Below are positions 14,882 through 23,364 of a stretch of DNA of 27,120 nucleotides, piece after piece. Both the position numbers and the translations under genes were made by a program. The stretch comes from DATBRC01 sp036560485 (GTDB taxonomy: Bacteria > Pseudomonadota > Gammaproteobacteria > Burkholderiales > Burkholderiaceae_D): positions 1 to 27,120 of the forward strand of contig DATBRC010000026.1 in NCBI GenBank assembly GCA_036560485.1. Reading direction: 5' to 3'. Positions within the stretch are counted from its first letter, which is position 1. The number at the start of each line of letters is the position of its first letter. The notes below the pieces were generated by a model. It did not search any database and was not told the origin of the DNA. It worked only from the letters and a program-made list of their open reading frames with translations.

Positions 14882-14895
14882 CATTAATTTCCTAA

Positions 14896-15366
14896 ATGCC
14901 AAATATGTTGCCTAACTCCACTAATCCGCCCATCAGCTGTACCTGTTCCAGTTTGCGCAAACTGACAAGGACAGTGACACGGCTGTACGACCAGCATCTG
15001 GCTGATGCCGGCTTGAAGACCACGCAATATTCACTGTTGAAGAATATCGACCTTGAACCATTACCAATTGCCGAATTGGCGGAACGCTTGAGCATGGAGC
15101 GCACTACCATGACACGCAATCTGAAGCCTTTGATCGACGCCGGCTGGGTAGAGTTAAAGGCAGGCAGCGACTCACGGCAACGCATCCCAACTATTACCAA
15201 AGCAGGGCGCGACAGGATCAAGCTTGCCAAGCAGGCATGGAAGCGCGCACAGATCGAATTACAACAAACCATGGGTGAGCAAGCCGTACGCGATTTGCAT
15301 GCTCATCTCGATACAGCTTTAAGCCGATTGACACCTCTCATAGAGGAACACGCCCATGCAAAATAA
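14896..15366 (+). CDS. MarR-family transcriptional regulator
   Basis: A 156-residue winged-helix regulator. An N-terminal helix (LRKLTRTVTRLYDQHLADAG) is followed by the winged helix-turn-helix at about 55-105, with recognition helix near ERTTMTRNLKPL and a basic wing (GSDSRQRIP), then dimerisation helices. C15 and C17 near the N-terminus could be redox-active, but many relatives carry a cysteine here without known function. The gene overlaps the downstream MFS transporter by 11 bp, so it probably represses that transporter and itself through the palindrome at 14870-14881. An alternative ATG three codons in (14905) exists. Confidence 0.92.
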   Translation: MPNMLPNSTNPPISCTCSSLRKLTRTVTRLYDQHLADAGLKTTQYSLLKNIDLEPLPIAELAERLSMERTTMTRNLKPLIDAGWVELKAGSDSRQRIPTITKAGRDRIKLAKQAWKRAQIELQQTMGEQAVRDLHAHLDTALSRLTPLIEEHAHAK

Positions 15367-16612
15367 TAATGACTATTCACCACGCACGTCGTGGATGATC
15401 ATGTTGTCCGCTGCCGCGATCATGATGATCACGATGGGTGCGCGTCAGACAACGGGTCTGTTTCTGTCGCCGCTGAATAGCTCGACGCATCTTGGCATCG
15501 TATCGATCAGCTTTGCAATGGCGGTGGGGCAGTTTATGTGGGGTGCTTCACAACCTATATTTGGTGCGGTCGCTGATAAATTTGGCCCCGCCCGCGTGTT
15601 GCTGGTTGGTGCGGTCATGCTGGCGGTTGGTACAGCCTTGACACCGTTCATGAACACCGAATGGGGATTGATCATGACGATGGGAATGTTGAGTGCCGCC
15701 GGTGCGGGTGCAGGCAGCTTCTCGATTCTGATTGGTGCAACCTCACAACGATTGCCGGTGCAACGTCGTGCATTTGCATCCGGTTTCATTAATGCCGGCG
15801 GCTCATTCGGACAGGCCGTATTCGCGCAGTTGATGCAGAGGATCATCAGTTCCGCCGGTTGGGTAACGGCGATGTTGACGATGGCTGCGACGACATTGTT
15901 GACGATTCCATTGATATGGCCTTTGCGCAAACGCAAGGAAGCGGGCGCAGTGATAGATGTAACAGTGGAGGCGCAAGCAACCTCAAAAACAGTTGATCCT
16001 GCAGATATCGGTTTGTGGAAACAAGTCAAAATTGCGATGCGCAATCCCAGTTATATTTATTTGCATTTGGGATTTTTTACGTGCGGATTTCATATCGCAT
16101 TTTTGGTCACGCACTTGCCGGGTGAGGTGGCATTGTGCGGATTGTCAGCTGACATATCAGCTACAGCGTTGATGTTGATCGGACTGTTCAATATCGCAGG
16201 AAGCTTGACGGTCGGCGCATTGGCATCGCGTCATCGTATGAAGTATCTATTGGTGGCGGTGTACGGCAGCCGTGCGCTATTGATTGTGCTTTATCTGCTG
16301 GCGCCGAAAACTGCATGGACATTCTATCTGTTCGCTGCAGGATTGGGATTCTCATGGCTGGCGACGGTGCCGCCGACGGCTGGCTTGGTGGCAAAATTAT
16401 TTGGCACGCGTTATCTTGCGACCTTGTTTGGATTGACCTTGCTGTCGCACCAAATCGGCGGATTCCTGGGTGCGTATTTGGGCGGGTTGGCGTTTGCCAA
16501 ATACGGCAACTTTAACTGGATGTGGTACGTGGATATTTTGCTGGCAACGGCTGCAGCGCTGATCAATTTGCCGATTCGGGAGGCGAAGTTGCCAAGAGCC
16601 GTACTGGCTTAG
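15356..16612 (+). CDS. Major facilitator superfamily transporter
   Basis: A 418-residue inner-membrane protein with about twelve hydrophobic segments and a charged central loop around residues 190-225 (RKRKEAG), the usual MFS six-plus-six layout. The loop between segments 2 and 3 has GAVADKFGPARVLL, a good match to MFS motif A (GxLaDrxGrrxxl). It resembles the broad monocarboxylate/oxalate-formate-like branch, so the substrate may be a small organic acid or a drug, but sequence alone does not say. It overlaps marR by 11 bp and has an AGAGGAA ribosome binding site inside that gene, so translation is probably coupled. It is expected to be induced when a ligand releases the MarR repressor. Confidence 0.93.
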   Translation: MQNNNDYSPRTSWMIMLSAAAIMMITMGARQTTGLFLSPLNSSTHLGIVSISFAMAVGQFMWGASQPIFGAVADKFGPARVLLVGAVMLAVGTALTPFMNTEWGLIMTMGMLSAAGAGAGSFSILIGATSQRLPVQRRAFASGFINAGGSFGQAVFAQLMQRIISSAGWVTAMLTMAATTLLTIPLIWPLRKRKEAGAVIDVTVEAQATSKTVDPADIGLWKQVKIAMRNPSYIYLHLGFFTCGFHIAFLVTHLPGEVALCGLSADISATALMLIGLFNIAGSLTVGALASRHRMKYLLVAVYGSRALLIVLYLLAPKTAWTFYLFAAGLGFSWLATVPPTAGLVAKLFGTRYLATLFGLTLLSHQIGGFLGAYLGGLAFAKYGNFNWMWYVDILLATAAALINLPIREAKLPRAVLA

Positions 16613-16641
16613 TGCAATTGCTTGCGTTGGATTGATAACTT

Positions 16642-16740
16642 GTCGTTCCAGCGTACGCTGGAATCCAGTGTCGTTAATTGGCGGTGCCGATAGGGAAAAG
16701 GTCGTTCAAGACACTGGACCCCAGCGTGCGCTGGGGCGAC
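16642..16740. repeat. Inverted REP pair with compensatory changes
   Basis: Units at 16642-16672 and 16710-16740 are reverse complements at 26 of 31 positions. All five differences fall in the hairpin stem: TTCCAGCG-CGCTGGAA in the left unit corresponds to CCCCAGCG-CGCTGGGG in the right, and both remain perfect palindromes. The pair sits between the convergent MFS and decarboxylase genes and may end transcription from both sides. The framework GTCGTTCC...GGAATCCA is shared with the elements at 12486 and 14691. Confidence 0.85.
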
Positions 16741-16791
16741 TCAGAAATATGGCTGATTGTGCATAAAACGCAGAGCAGATAGATTGTCTTA

Positions 16792-19044
16792 TTACTGCTT
16801 CACGCAATCCACAAAGTACCCACGCTTGCCATCCACTTCACGTTTCACCAAACCATGCACGTCGGTTTCAAATCCCGGGAATTTCTCATTGAAGTCCCGT
16901 GCGAACTTCAAGTAATCCACGATCGTTTTGTTGAAACGCTCGCCAGGAATCAACAACGGAATGCCTGGCGGGTAGGGCGTCAGCAGGATCGATGTGATGC
17001 GGCCTTCCAGCTCGTCAATGGCAACGCGCTCAATGTCACGGTGCGCCATCTTCGCAAATGCATCTGAAGGTTTCATCGCCGGTTGCATGTCAGACAAATA
17101 CATCTCGGTGGTCAGACGTGCAACGTCATACGTTTTGTAGAAGTCGTGAATCTGATGGCACAAGTCGCGCAGGCCGATACGCTCATAACGCGGATTAGCT
17201 GCGGAGAATTCCGGCAGGATGCGCCACATCGGCTGGTTCTTGTCGTAGTCGTCCTTGAACTGCTGCAACGCGGTCAGCAACGTGTTCCAGCGGCCTTTGG
17301 TGATGCCGATGGTGAACATGATGAAGAATGAATACAGTCCGCATTTTTCAATGATGACGCCATGCTCAGCCAGATATTTGGTGACGATCGAAGCAGGGAT
17401 GCCGCTCTCGCCGAATTTGCCTTCCAGCGACAAGCCCGGCGTGATGATGGTGGCCTTGATCGGGTCCAGCATGTTGAAACCCGGCGCCAATTTGCCGAAG
17501 CCGTGCCAATCGTCCTCGGCGCGGATCATCCAGTCTTCACGCGAGCCGATGCCATCTTCCGCGAAGGTATCCGGTCCCCAAACCTGGAACCACCAATCCT
17601 TGCCCCATTCCTGATCGATTTTCTTCATCGCGCGACGGAAATCGAGCGCTTCCAGAATGCTTTCCTCCACCAGTGCGGTGCCGCCCGGCGCCTCCATCAT
17701 CGCGGCTGCGACGTCGCATGATGCGATGATCGAATATTGCGGCGAGGTTGATGTATGCATCAAATACGCTTCGTTGAATGCATCTTCGTCGAGCTTGACC
17801 GTTTCCGATTCGCGCACCAGGATTTGTGACGCTTGCGACAAACCAGCCAGCAATTTGTGCGTCGATTGCGTCGAGAAAATCATCGATTTTTTCGCGCGTG
17901 GCCGATCCTTGCCAATTGCATGCATATCCTTGTAAAAATCATGGAAGGTCGCGTGCGGCAGCCAGGCTTCATCGAAGTGCAATGTCTCGATTTCACCATC
18001 GAGCATATTTTTCAATGTCTCGACGTTATAGATCACGCCGTCGTAAGTCGATTGCGTAATGGTCAGGATGCGCGGCTTTTTGTTGAGCGCTTCACGGGCA
18101 AACGGATTGGCCTCGATTTTTTTCTGGATGCTTTCAGGCGTAAATTCTTCCAGCGGAATCGGGCCGATGATGCCGAGGTGATTGCGGGTCGGCATCAGGA
18201 AAACAGGAATTGCGCCGCACATGATGATTGAGTGCAGCACCGATTTATGACAGTTGCGATCGACCACGACGATATCGCCGGGCGCGACGGTGGAGTGCCA
18301 TACCATCTTGTTGGAAGTCGACGTGCCGTTGGTGACAAAGTAGCAGTGGTCAGCGTTGAAGATGCGCGCGGCATTGCGTTCCGATGCTGCGACCGGGCCG
18401 GTGTGGTCGAGCAATTGGCCTAATTCTTCCACCGCGTTGCAGACGTCGGCGCGCAGCATGTTCTCGCCAAAGAATTGGTGAAACATCTGGCCGATTGGCG
18501 ATTTCAAAAACGCGACGCCGCCGGAATGGCCCGGGCAGTGCCACGAGTACGAACCGTCATTCGCGTAATGTACCAGCGCGCGGAAGAACGGCGGCGCCAA
18601 GCCATCCAGATATGATTTCGCTTCACGGATGATGTGGCGTGCGACGAATTCCGGTGTGTCTTCAAACATGTGAATGAAGCCGTGCAGCTCGCGCAGGATG
18701 TCGTTCGGAATGTGGCGCGAGGTGCGCGTTTCGCCGTACAGGTAAATCGGAATGTCGGCATTCTTGTGGCGAATTTCTTCGACGAATGCACGCAACGATT
18801 TCAGCGCGAAGTCGGTTTCTTCATCCGAACCTTCACCGAACTCTTCATCGTCGATCGACAGGATAAATGCAGAGGCGCGCGATTGCTGCTGTGCGAATTG
18901 CGACAGGTCACCGTAACTGGTTACCCCGACGACTTCCATGCCTTCGGCTTCCATTGCATTGGCAAGCGCGCGGATGCCGAGTCCGGAGGTGTTTTCGGAT
19001 CGAAAGTCTTCGTCGATGATGACGATGGGGAAGCGGAATTTCAT
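16792..19044 (-). CDS. Orn/Lys/Arg decarboxylase (PLP-dependent, AdiA-like)
   Basis: A 750-residue fold-type I PLP decarboxylase of basic amino acids, releasing CO2 and a polyamine or diamine. Its size and layout match E. coli arginine decarboxylase AdiA: an N-terminal receiver-like wing domain (about 1-130), a PLP domain, and a C-terminal domain with the YPPGIP(L)LIPGE block. The PLP lysine is K397 in STHK, and D358 of HFDEAW should contact the ring nitrogen. Arginine or lysine is the likely substrate; which one cannot be told. I chose the ATG at 19044, which has GGAGA five bases upstream; a TTG four codons earlier is unlikely. A short hairpin may cover that ribosome binding site. No antiporter gene is adjacent, so this is not a typical acid-resistance operon. 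Confidence 0.93.
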   Translation of the reverse strand: MKFRFPIVIIDEDFRSENTSGLGIRALANAMEAEGMEVVGVTSYGDLSQFAQQQSRASAFILSIDDEEFGEGSDEETDFALKSLRAFVEEIRHKNADIPIYLYGETRTSRHIPNDILRELHGFIHMFEDTPEFVARHIIREAKSYLDGLAPPFFRALVHYANDGSYSWHCPGHSGGVAFLKSPIGQMFHQFFGENMLRADVCNAVEELGQLLDHTGPVAASERNAARIFNADHCYFVTNGTSTSNKMVWHSTVAPGDIVVVDRNCHKSVLHSIIMCGAIPVFLMPTRNHLGIIGPIPLEEFTPESIQKKIEANPFAREALNKKPRILTITQSTYDGVIYNVETLKNMLDGEIETLHFDEAWLPHATFHDFYKDMHAIGKDRPRAKKSMIFSTQSTHKLLAGLSQASQILVRESETVKLDEDAFNEAYLMHTSTSPQYSIIASCDVAAAMMEAPGGTALVEESILEALDFRRAMKKIDQEWGKDWWFQVWGPDTFAEDGIGSREDWMIRAEDDWHGFGKLAPGFNMLDPIKATIITPGLSLEGKFGESGIPASIVTKYLAEHGVIIEKCGLYSFFIMFTIGITKGRWNTLLTALQQFKDDYDKNQPMWRILPEFSAANPRYERIGLRDLCHQIHDFYKTYDVARLTTEMYLSDMQPAMKPSDAFAKMAHRDIERVAIDELEGRITSILLTPYPPGIPLLIPGERFNKTIVDYLKFARDFNEKFPGFETDVHGLVKREVDGKRGYFVDCVKQ

Positions 19045-19048
19045 GGTG

Positions 19049-19073
19049 GTCTCCAATCAAGGCCATGGGAGAC
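19049..19073 (-). promoter_or_regulatory. Possible hairpin over the decarboxylase ribosome binding site
   Basis: In the mRNA leader, GTCTCC (19073-19068) can pair perfectly with GGAGAC (19054-19049), which includes the ribosome binding site. The loop is 13 nt. A 6-bp stem is only modestly stable, so this could tune translation or be chance. Confidence 0.35.
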
Positions 19074-19176
19074 GCCTAGGCAAGTTGTAGCAACCGCTTG
19101 CGCGCCAAAAAAGAAAAACCGAATTCTCGCAGAAATGGAGAATACGTGGGGAAAAACTATACACCAGTTGAAGAAA

Positions 19177-19201
19177 GTCATCCCCAATAGGCGGGGATGA
19201 C
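19177..19201. repeat. Single REP-like hairpin
   Basis: A perfect 9-bp stem, GTCATCCCC (19177-19185) with GGGGATGAC (19193-19201), and a 7-nt loop. It lies just after the end of the DUF4337 gene and upstream of the decarboxylase. There is no T-run, so it is more like a REP unit than a classical terminator, though it may slow transcription from the DUF4337 side. Confidence 0.6.
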
Positions 19202-19215
19202 AAAGTACTAATGGA

Positions 19216-19824
19216 TTAATGCGCTGCAGAACTCAAATGCAACATGACGAGCGGATCAACGTGGAACCAAGCCAGCAAGCCCAGCACAATACCAACCACC
19301 GATACGCCGTAAGCCGTATATTCCATCCACGTTTTGCGCGTCAACAAGGTGATCGCAGCCAATGAAATCGCAATCTGAATGACGGTAGTGGCGAGCGCCC
19401 ACTGATGGTGCTCGTGCATTTTTTCATCGGACTTGTGGTTAAACTCGGTTGAATCAGCTTCCAGCTTGTCAGCCTCTTTCTTGATCTCTTCTTTTTCGCC
19501 CTTGTAGCGGGTTACGTCATCTTTGTATTTCTGCGCATCGACACCTGGCAAGCTGATAGCCAGCTCGGCCAGATTCTGCTTGTTGGATTTGGCCTGGTAA
19601 TAATTCCATTGATTCGATGCAGCGGTTTTCTTGATTGCAGCTTCGTTCTTGTACATTGCCGCATCGTTTTGCGTTGCACCGCCTTCATAGCCGAACATCG
19701 CGCCAATGGTTGCCAGGATCGCTGTCATGACGGCGATCTTGCCTGAGAAATTATCGCCGCCATGTGCAGCATGTTCTACTGCATGATCGTGCGGGCCGTG
19801 TACATGAAAGCCGTGCTCTGACAT
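19216..19824 (-). CDS. DUF4337-type membrane protein
   Basis: A 202-residue inner-membrane protein resembling the DUF4337 family, whose function is unknown. The N-terminal 24 residues are His-rich (about 7 His). A hydrophobic segment follows at about 28-46, then a long charged, probably coiled-coil stretch (about 55-140), then two C-terminal membrane segments at about 143-162 and 170-190. The ATG is 9 bp downstream of the folA stop, so the two genes are probably co-transcribed, but this link may only reflect genome compaction. The downstream end is marked by a REP-like hairpin. Confidence 0.85.
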   Translation of the reverse strand: MSEHGFHVHGPHDHAVEHAAHGGDNFSGKIAVMTAILATIGAMFGYEGGATQNDAAMYKNEAAIKKTAASNQWNYYQAKSNKQNLAELAISLPGVDAQKYKDDVTRYKGEKEEIKKEADKLEADSTEFNHKSDEKMHEHHQWALATTVIQIAISLAAITLLTRKTWMEYTAYGVSVVGIVLGLLAWFHVDPLVMLHLSSAAH

Positions 19825-19833
19825 AGATTTCCC

Positions 19834-20316
19834 TTAGAGTTTGTTATAGGTGACGAATGCGAAGTCGAATCCGTTCTGCTCGGAATGATACCTCTCCCTT
19901 GCTACTTCTTTCCATTGCGAAGGGGCGATCTGTGGGAAAAATGTATCGCAGTTGAAGGTTTTGTCGATTTCCGTAATGAGCAACCGGTCAGTGAGCGGCA
20001 GTGCTTCTACAAAAATTTGCGCTCCACCGATGATGAAGGCTTCTGTATCGCCCACCAATTCGGCGGCAGCCTGCAGTGAAGTGACCGCTTCTACACCCTC
20101 ATGCTTCCATTCCGGATTGCGCGTGATGACGATGTTGCGGCGGTTCGGCAAAGGGCGGCCGATTGAATCGAACGTTTTACGACCCATAATGATCGGATGG
20201 CCGGATGTGGTGCGTTTGAAGAACGCCAGGTCTTCGGGCAGATGCCATGGAAGCTGGTTGTTAATGCCGATGCCGCGTTGGGTATCGATGGCGACGATGA
20301 TGGTCAGGTGAGGCAT
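19834..20316 (-). CDS. folA: Dihydrofolate reductase
   Basis: NADPH-dependent reduction of dihydrofolate to tetrahydrofolate, the step that regenerates the cofactor oxidised by thymidylate synthase. The 160 residues match chromosomal DHFR. Visible features are the N-terminal AIDTQRGIG Met20-type loop, LPWHLPEDL with acidic active-site D29, the MGRKTFDSIGRPLP NADPH-binding block (44-57), the FIIGGAQIF block, and the C-terminal strands. The frame is intact, and the trimethoprim target appears chromosomal rather than a cassette dfr. thyA lies upstream on the same strand but phaC sits between them. No strong ribosome binding site precedes the ATG. Confidence 0.97.
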   Translation of the reverse strand: MPHLTIIVAIDTQRGIGINNQLPWHLPEDLAFFKRTTSGHPIIMGRKTFDSIGRPLPNRRNIVITRNPEWKHEGVEAVTSLQAAAELVGDTEAFIIGGAQIFVEALPLTDRLLITEIDKTFNCDTFFPQIAPSQWKEVARERYHSEQNGFDFAFVTYNKL

Positions 20317-20412
20317 TGTTAATTTATATCCGGGAAGTTGGTTGGTCTTGAAAGAATGAGTACGCAGGATTGTAAATCATCAGTGACGCTTAAATACTTT
20401 TTGCAGGCCACA

Positions 20413-20442
20413 TAAACAAAATGGGCACGCAAGCGTGCCCAT
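20413..20442 (-). terminator. Rho-independent terminator of phaC
   Basis: A perfect 10-bp stem (20421-20430 with 20433-20442, ATGGGCACGC/GCGTGCCCAT). Read on the minus strand it is followed by TTTGTTTA. It lies 29 bp after the phaC stop and before folA, separating the two transcripts. Confidence 0.8.
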
Positions 20443-20470
20443 TCAATGTATTGCAGTTAACGTTTGAAAA

Positions 20471-22132
20471 TCAGCTTTCCAACACGTAGGTCCCAGGTGC
20501 GTCACACAATACCGGATAGTCTGCCTTGACGCTCGGGATTGCTTTCATTTCACCGGTGCGCTCATGCAACCAGGAGCACCAATCAGGCCACCAGGAGCCT
20601 TTTTCCTTGGTTTGTCCTTCTTGCCATGAATCGGCGTTGGTTTGGCCTGTGGCTTCACCAGCCCAGTACTCGCGCTTGGATGTCGGTCCAGGTGGATTGA
20701 TGATGCCGAGGATATGGCCGGAAGTCGACAGTACATAACGCACTGGCGCTTTCACCAGATTCACGGTTTTAAACGTGCCGGTCCACGGCGTGATGTGATC
20801 TTCCGTGGTGCCGACAGAGTACAAAGGCTGTGTGATCGACGACATATCGATTGGATAGCCGCCAATTTTTACTGCGCCTTTTTTGGTGAGCACGTTTTCG
20901 ACGTAGTACTGGCGCAGACAGAACGTGTGCATTGCACGAGGCAGGCGGGTGCTGTCGGCATTCCAGAACAATACATCCATCGATGGCGGCGTTTCGCCGT
21001 ACAAATACTTGTGCACAACGTAATGCCAGATCAGGCTGTTAGGACGCAGCATGCGGAATGCCGAGCTTAGTTGCTGCTTGTCCAGGTAGCCTTGTTTGGC
21101 CATGATTTTGTCAATTGTCGCCAAGGTATTTTCATTGATGAAGGCTTCGATTTCGCCAGGCTTGGAGAAATCGGACAATGAAGAAAATAAAGTCCAATGC
21201 GCAATCGGCATTTTCGCCGGATCAGGGAATTTTTTATTCAGCAATGCCATCAGGGTTGCCAATGCGGTACCGCCGATGCAATAGCCGGCTGCGTGGATCT
21301 GTGGTGCCTTGGTGATATCGCGCGCCACATCCACTGCACGCAGGATGCCATCGAGCAGGTATTTTTCAATGCCGTTTTCTGCACTTTCGGCACCCGGATT
21401 TTTCCAGCTGATCATGAATACGGTGAAGCCATCCGCCACCAAATGACGCACCAGACTTTTCTTCTCGGTCAAGTCCATGATGTAGTACTTGTTGATCCAA
21501 GGCGGCACGCACAGGATCGGCATTTCACGGACTTTTTTGGTGGTCGGGCGGTATTGGATCAATTCAAACAATTCGCTGCGGAAGACGACATCGCCAGGCG
21601 TATTGGCCAGCTCTTTGCCGACGGTGAACGATGGGTCATTGCCCATCATTTGCAAATCGCCTGCCTTGAGGTCGGACATCATGTTTTCGATGCCTTTGGT
21701 GATGCTGGCGCCGCGCGATTGCAGCGCTTTTTGAATCGCAACCGGATTGGTCAGGAAGAAATTGCTTGGGGCAAAAGCGTTGAACCATTGGCGCGTCCAG
21801 AATGCACCGCTATGGCGTTCTTTTTTCTCCACATCGGGTGTGTCGTAAATAACGCGTTCCAGCCAGCGTGTATAGGCCAGGTAGTTTTGCACCATCAGGG
21901 AATTGCCAAGATTTGACTGCCATTCGGGATCGGCGAAACGCTCATCACCTTCGGCAATCTTGGCAGTCGCTTCCTTGGAGCCGCTGGCAACAGCAGTCAT
22001 CGCATTGAAGTTCAGCATCCAAAGATGCCCGACTAGTTCACGTTGCGCTTCCAGGTTTTCTTGCGGGTGTTTGAGCCACGCTTGTTGAATCTTGAGGAAT
22101 GTTGCATTGATGCCAAATGGGTCTAAATTCAT
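20471..22132 (-). CDS. phaC: Class I polyhydroxyalkanoate synthase
   Basis: Polymerises (R)-3-hydroxyacyl-CoA into polyhydroxyalkanoate on the surface of storage granules. The 553 residues fit class I synthases. An N-terminal domain (about 1-190) is followed by the alpha/beta-hydrolase catalytic domain. The lipase-like box GYCIGG holds nucleophile C285; D445 (in TTEDHITPW) and H473 (in SGHILGI) complete the triad, and the tryptophan-rich C-terminus is present. It has GAGAG as a ribosome binding site. It stands alone, without phaA, phaB, phaR or phasin genes, and is bounded by a 346-bp leader and its own terminator. So it is probably a separate unit, inserted between thyA and folA. Confidence 0.96.
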   Translation of the reverse strand: MNLDPFGINATFLKIQQAWLKHPQENLEAQRELVGHLWMLNFNAMTAVASGSKEATAKIAEGDERFADPEWQSNLGNSLMVQNYLAYTRWLERVIYDTPDVEKKERHSGAFWTRQWFNAFAPSNFFLTNPVAIQKALQSRGASITKGIENMMSDLKAGDLQMMGNDPSFTVGKELANTPGDVVFRSELFELIQYRPTTKKVREMPILCVPPWINKYYIMDLTEKKSLVRHLVADGFTVFMISWKNPGAESAENGIEKYLLDGILRAVDVARDITKAPQIHAAGYCIGGTALATLMALLNKKFPDPAKMPIAHWTLFSSLSDFSKPGEIEAFINENTLATIDKIMAKQGYLDKQQLSSAFRMLRPNSLIWHYVVHKYLYGETPPSMDVLFWNADSTRLPRAMHTFCLRQYYVENVLTKKGAVKIGGYPIDMSSITQPLYSVGTTEDHITPWTGTFKTVNLVKAPVRYVLSTSGHILGIINPPGPTSKREYWAGEATGQTNADSWQEGQTKEKGSWWPDWCSWLHERTGEMKAIPSVKADYPVLCDAPGTYVLES

Positions 22133-22478
22133 GGTGTATCTCTCGATAAATTTAATGATGCATTAAAAGTCAGTTTCATACGGAAAAAGACCAGTCAGAA
22201 TCGAAAACACCGTACAGAGGCAGCTCTGATGCACTAGGGCTACAAACTCGACCAGCGAATAAATATTACCGCGATTTATTGCCTTGCACCAATTATTTTC
22301 ATTTATTTGCACTCGGGGCGTAGTAACTGTTGGAAATAGTCACATTTGGGTAACTTTGCTGCTTTGCGCTACATCAAATCGACCAGATTCTTAAATGAAT
22401 TATTGAAAAAGCATCAATTTCAGTATTGTATTGCTAAGCCACTAGGCCAGTGGCGTACAAAAAAATAGAAATGGGAAA
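22133..22478. other. phaC leader and thyA 3' region, no gene
   Basis: No convincing gene is seen in these 346 bp. The palindrome TTTAATG-ATG-CATTAAA at 22151-22167 lies 18 bp upstream of the phaC start codon and could be an operator. TTGCAC occurs twice in the same orientation at 22284-22289 and 22307-22312. A 6-bp hairpin, GCCACT/AGTGGC, at 22438-22454 lies after thyA, but the T-rich tract precedes it in that direction, so it is not a standard terminator. No sigma-54 type site was recognised. Confidence 0.5.
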
Positions 22479-23273
22479 TCAGACCGCTACAGGCGCTTTG
22501 ATATGGGGATGAGATTGATATCCGGTAATTTCGAAATCATCGAATTGATAGCCAAAGATCGAATCAGGTTTGCGTTTGATTTGCAATGTCGGCAAAGCAT
22601 ACGGGGTGCGCGATAATTGTTCCTGCACTTGATCCAGATGATTTGAATACAAATGGCAATCGCCGCCAGTCCAAATGAAGTCGCCGACGTCCAACCCTGC
22701 CTGTTGCGCCATCATATGCGTGAGCAGCGCATAGGAAGCGATGTTGAACGGTACGCCCAGGAAGATGTCGGCGCTACGCTGATACAGCTGGCACGATAAT
22801 TTGCCATCTGCCACATAGAACTGGAAAAAAGCATGGCAGGGTGGCAGTTTCATTTGCGGAATATCGGCCACGTTCCACGCCGACACGATCAAGCGGCGCG
22901 AATCGGGATTGTTCTTGATCTGATCCATCACTTGTGCAATTTGATCGATATGCTGGCCATTTGGCGCGGGCCACGAGCGCCATTGATAACCGTAAATCGG
23001 TCCGAGGTTGCCTTGCGGATCAGCCCAATCATCCCAAATCGATACGCCGTTTTCTTTCAGATATTTGATATTGGTCGAGCCGTTGAGGAACCAGATCAAT
23101 TCATGAATGATGGATTTCAAATGCAGTTTCTTGGTCGTCACCAATGGGAAACCGTCCTGCAAATTGAATCGCATTTGATAGCCGAAGACAGACTTGGTAC
23201 CGGTGCCGGTACGATCAGTTTTTTGTGTGCCATGTTCATATACATGGTGCATGAAATCGAGATATTGGCGCAT
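22479..23273 (-). CDS. thyA: Thymidylate synthase
   Basis: Makes dTMP from dUMP using methylene-tetrahydrofolate. The 264 residues equal E. coli ThyA. The catalytic cysteine is C146 in PPCHAFFQFYV, preceded by the DSRRLIVSAWN phosphate-binding block (124-134). The folate and dUMP contacts near GGDCHLYSNH and the conserved C-terminus APVAV are present. AGGAAA lies 8 bases upstream of the ATG. With dcd and folA, this window holds three successive functions of thymidylate supply. A palindromic repeat and a 26-bp inverted repeat lie within 120 bp upstream. Confidence 0.98.
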   Translation of the reverse strand: MRQYLDFMHHVYEHGTQKTDRTGTGTKSVFGYQMRFNLQDGFPLVTTKKLHLKSIIHELIWFLNGSTNIKYLKENGVSIWDDWADPQGNLGPIYGYQWRSWPAPNGQHIDQIAQVMDQIKNNPDSRRLIVSAWNVADIPQMKLPPCHAFFQFYVADGKLSCQLYQRSADIFLGVPFNIASYALLTHMMAQQAGLDVGDFIWTGGDCHLYSNHLDQVQEQLSRTPYALPTLQIKRKPDSIFGYQFDDFEITGYQSHPHIKAPVAV

Positions 23274-23323
23274 GAAATAATTTCCTGGTTTGATCCGGAA
23301 CGGACAATATTAGAGCGGATCCC

Positions 23324-23359
23324 CTCACCCCGACCCTCTCCCGGGAGGGAGAGGGTGAG
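23324..23359. repeat. REP-like G/C-rich hairpin upstream of thyA
   Basis: Outer arms CTCACCC (23324-23330) and GGGTGAG (23353-23359) and inner arms TCTCCC/GGGAGA (23337-23342 with 23347-23352) fold into a bulged hairpin. This type of C/T-rich palindrome is common between genes in proteobacteria. It stands in the divergent space between thyA and a small membrane protein gene. Confidence 0.65.
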
Positions 23360-23364
23360 AAGTG

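Noticed and set aside
22438..22454. Terminator after thyA
   Set aside because: The T-rich tract comes before the hairpin in the direction of transcription, and the stem is only 6 bp.
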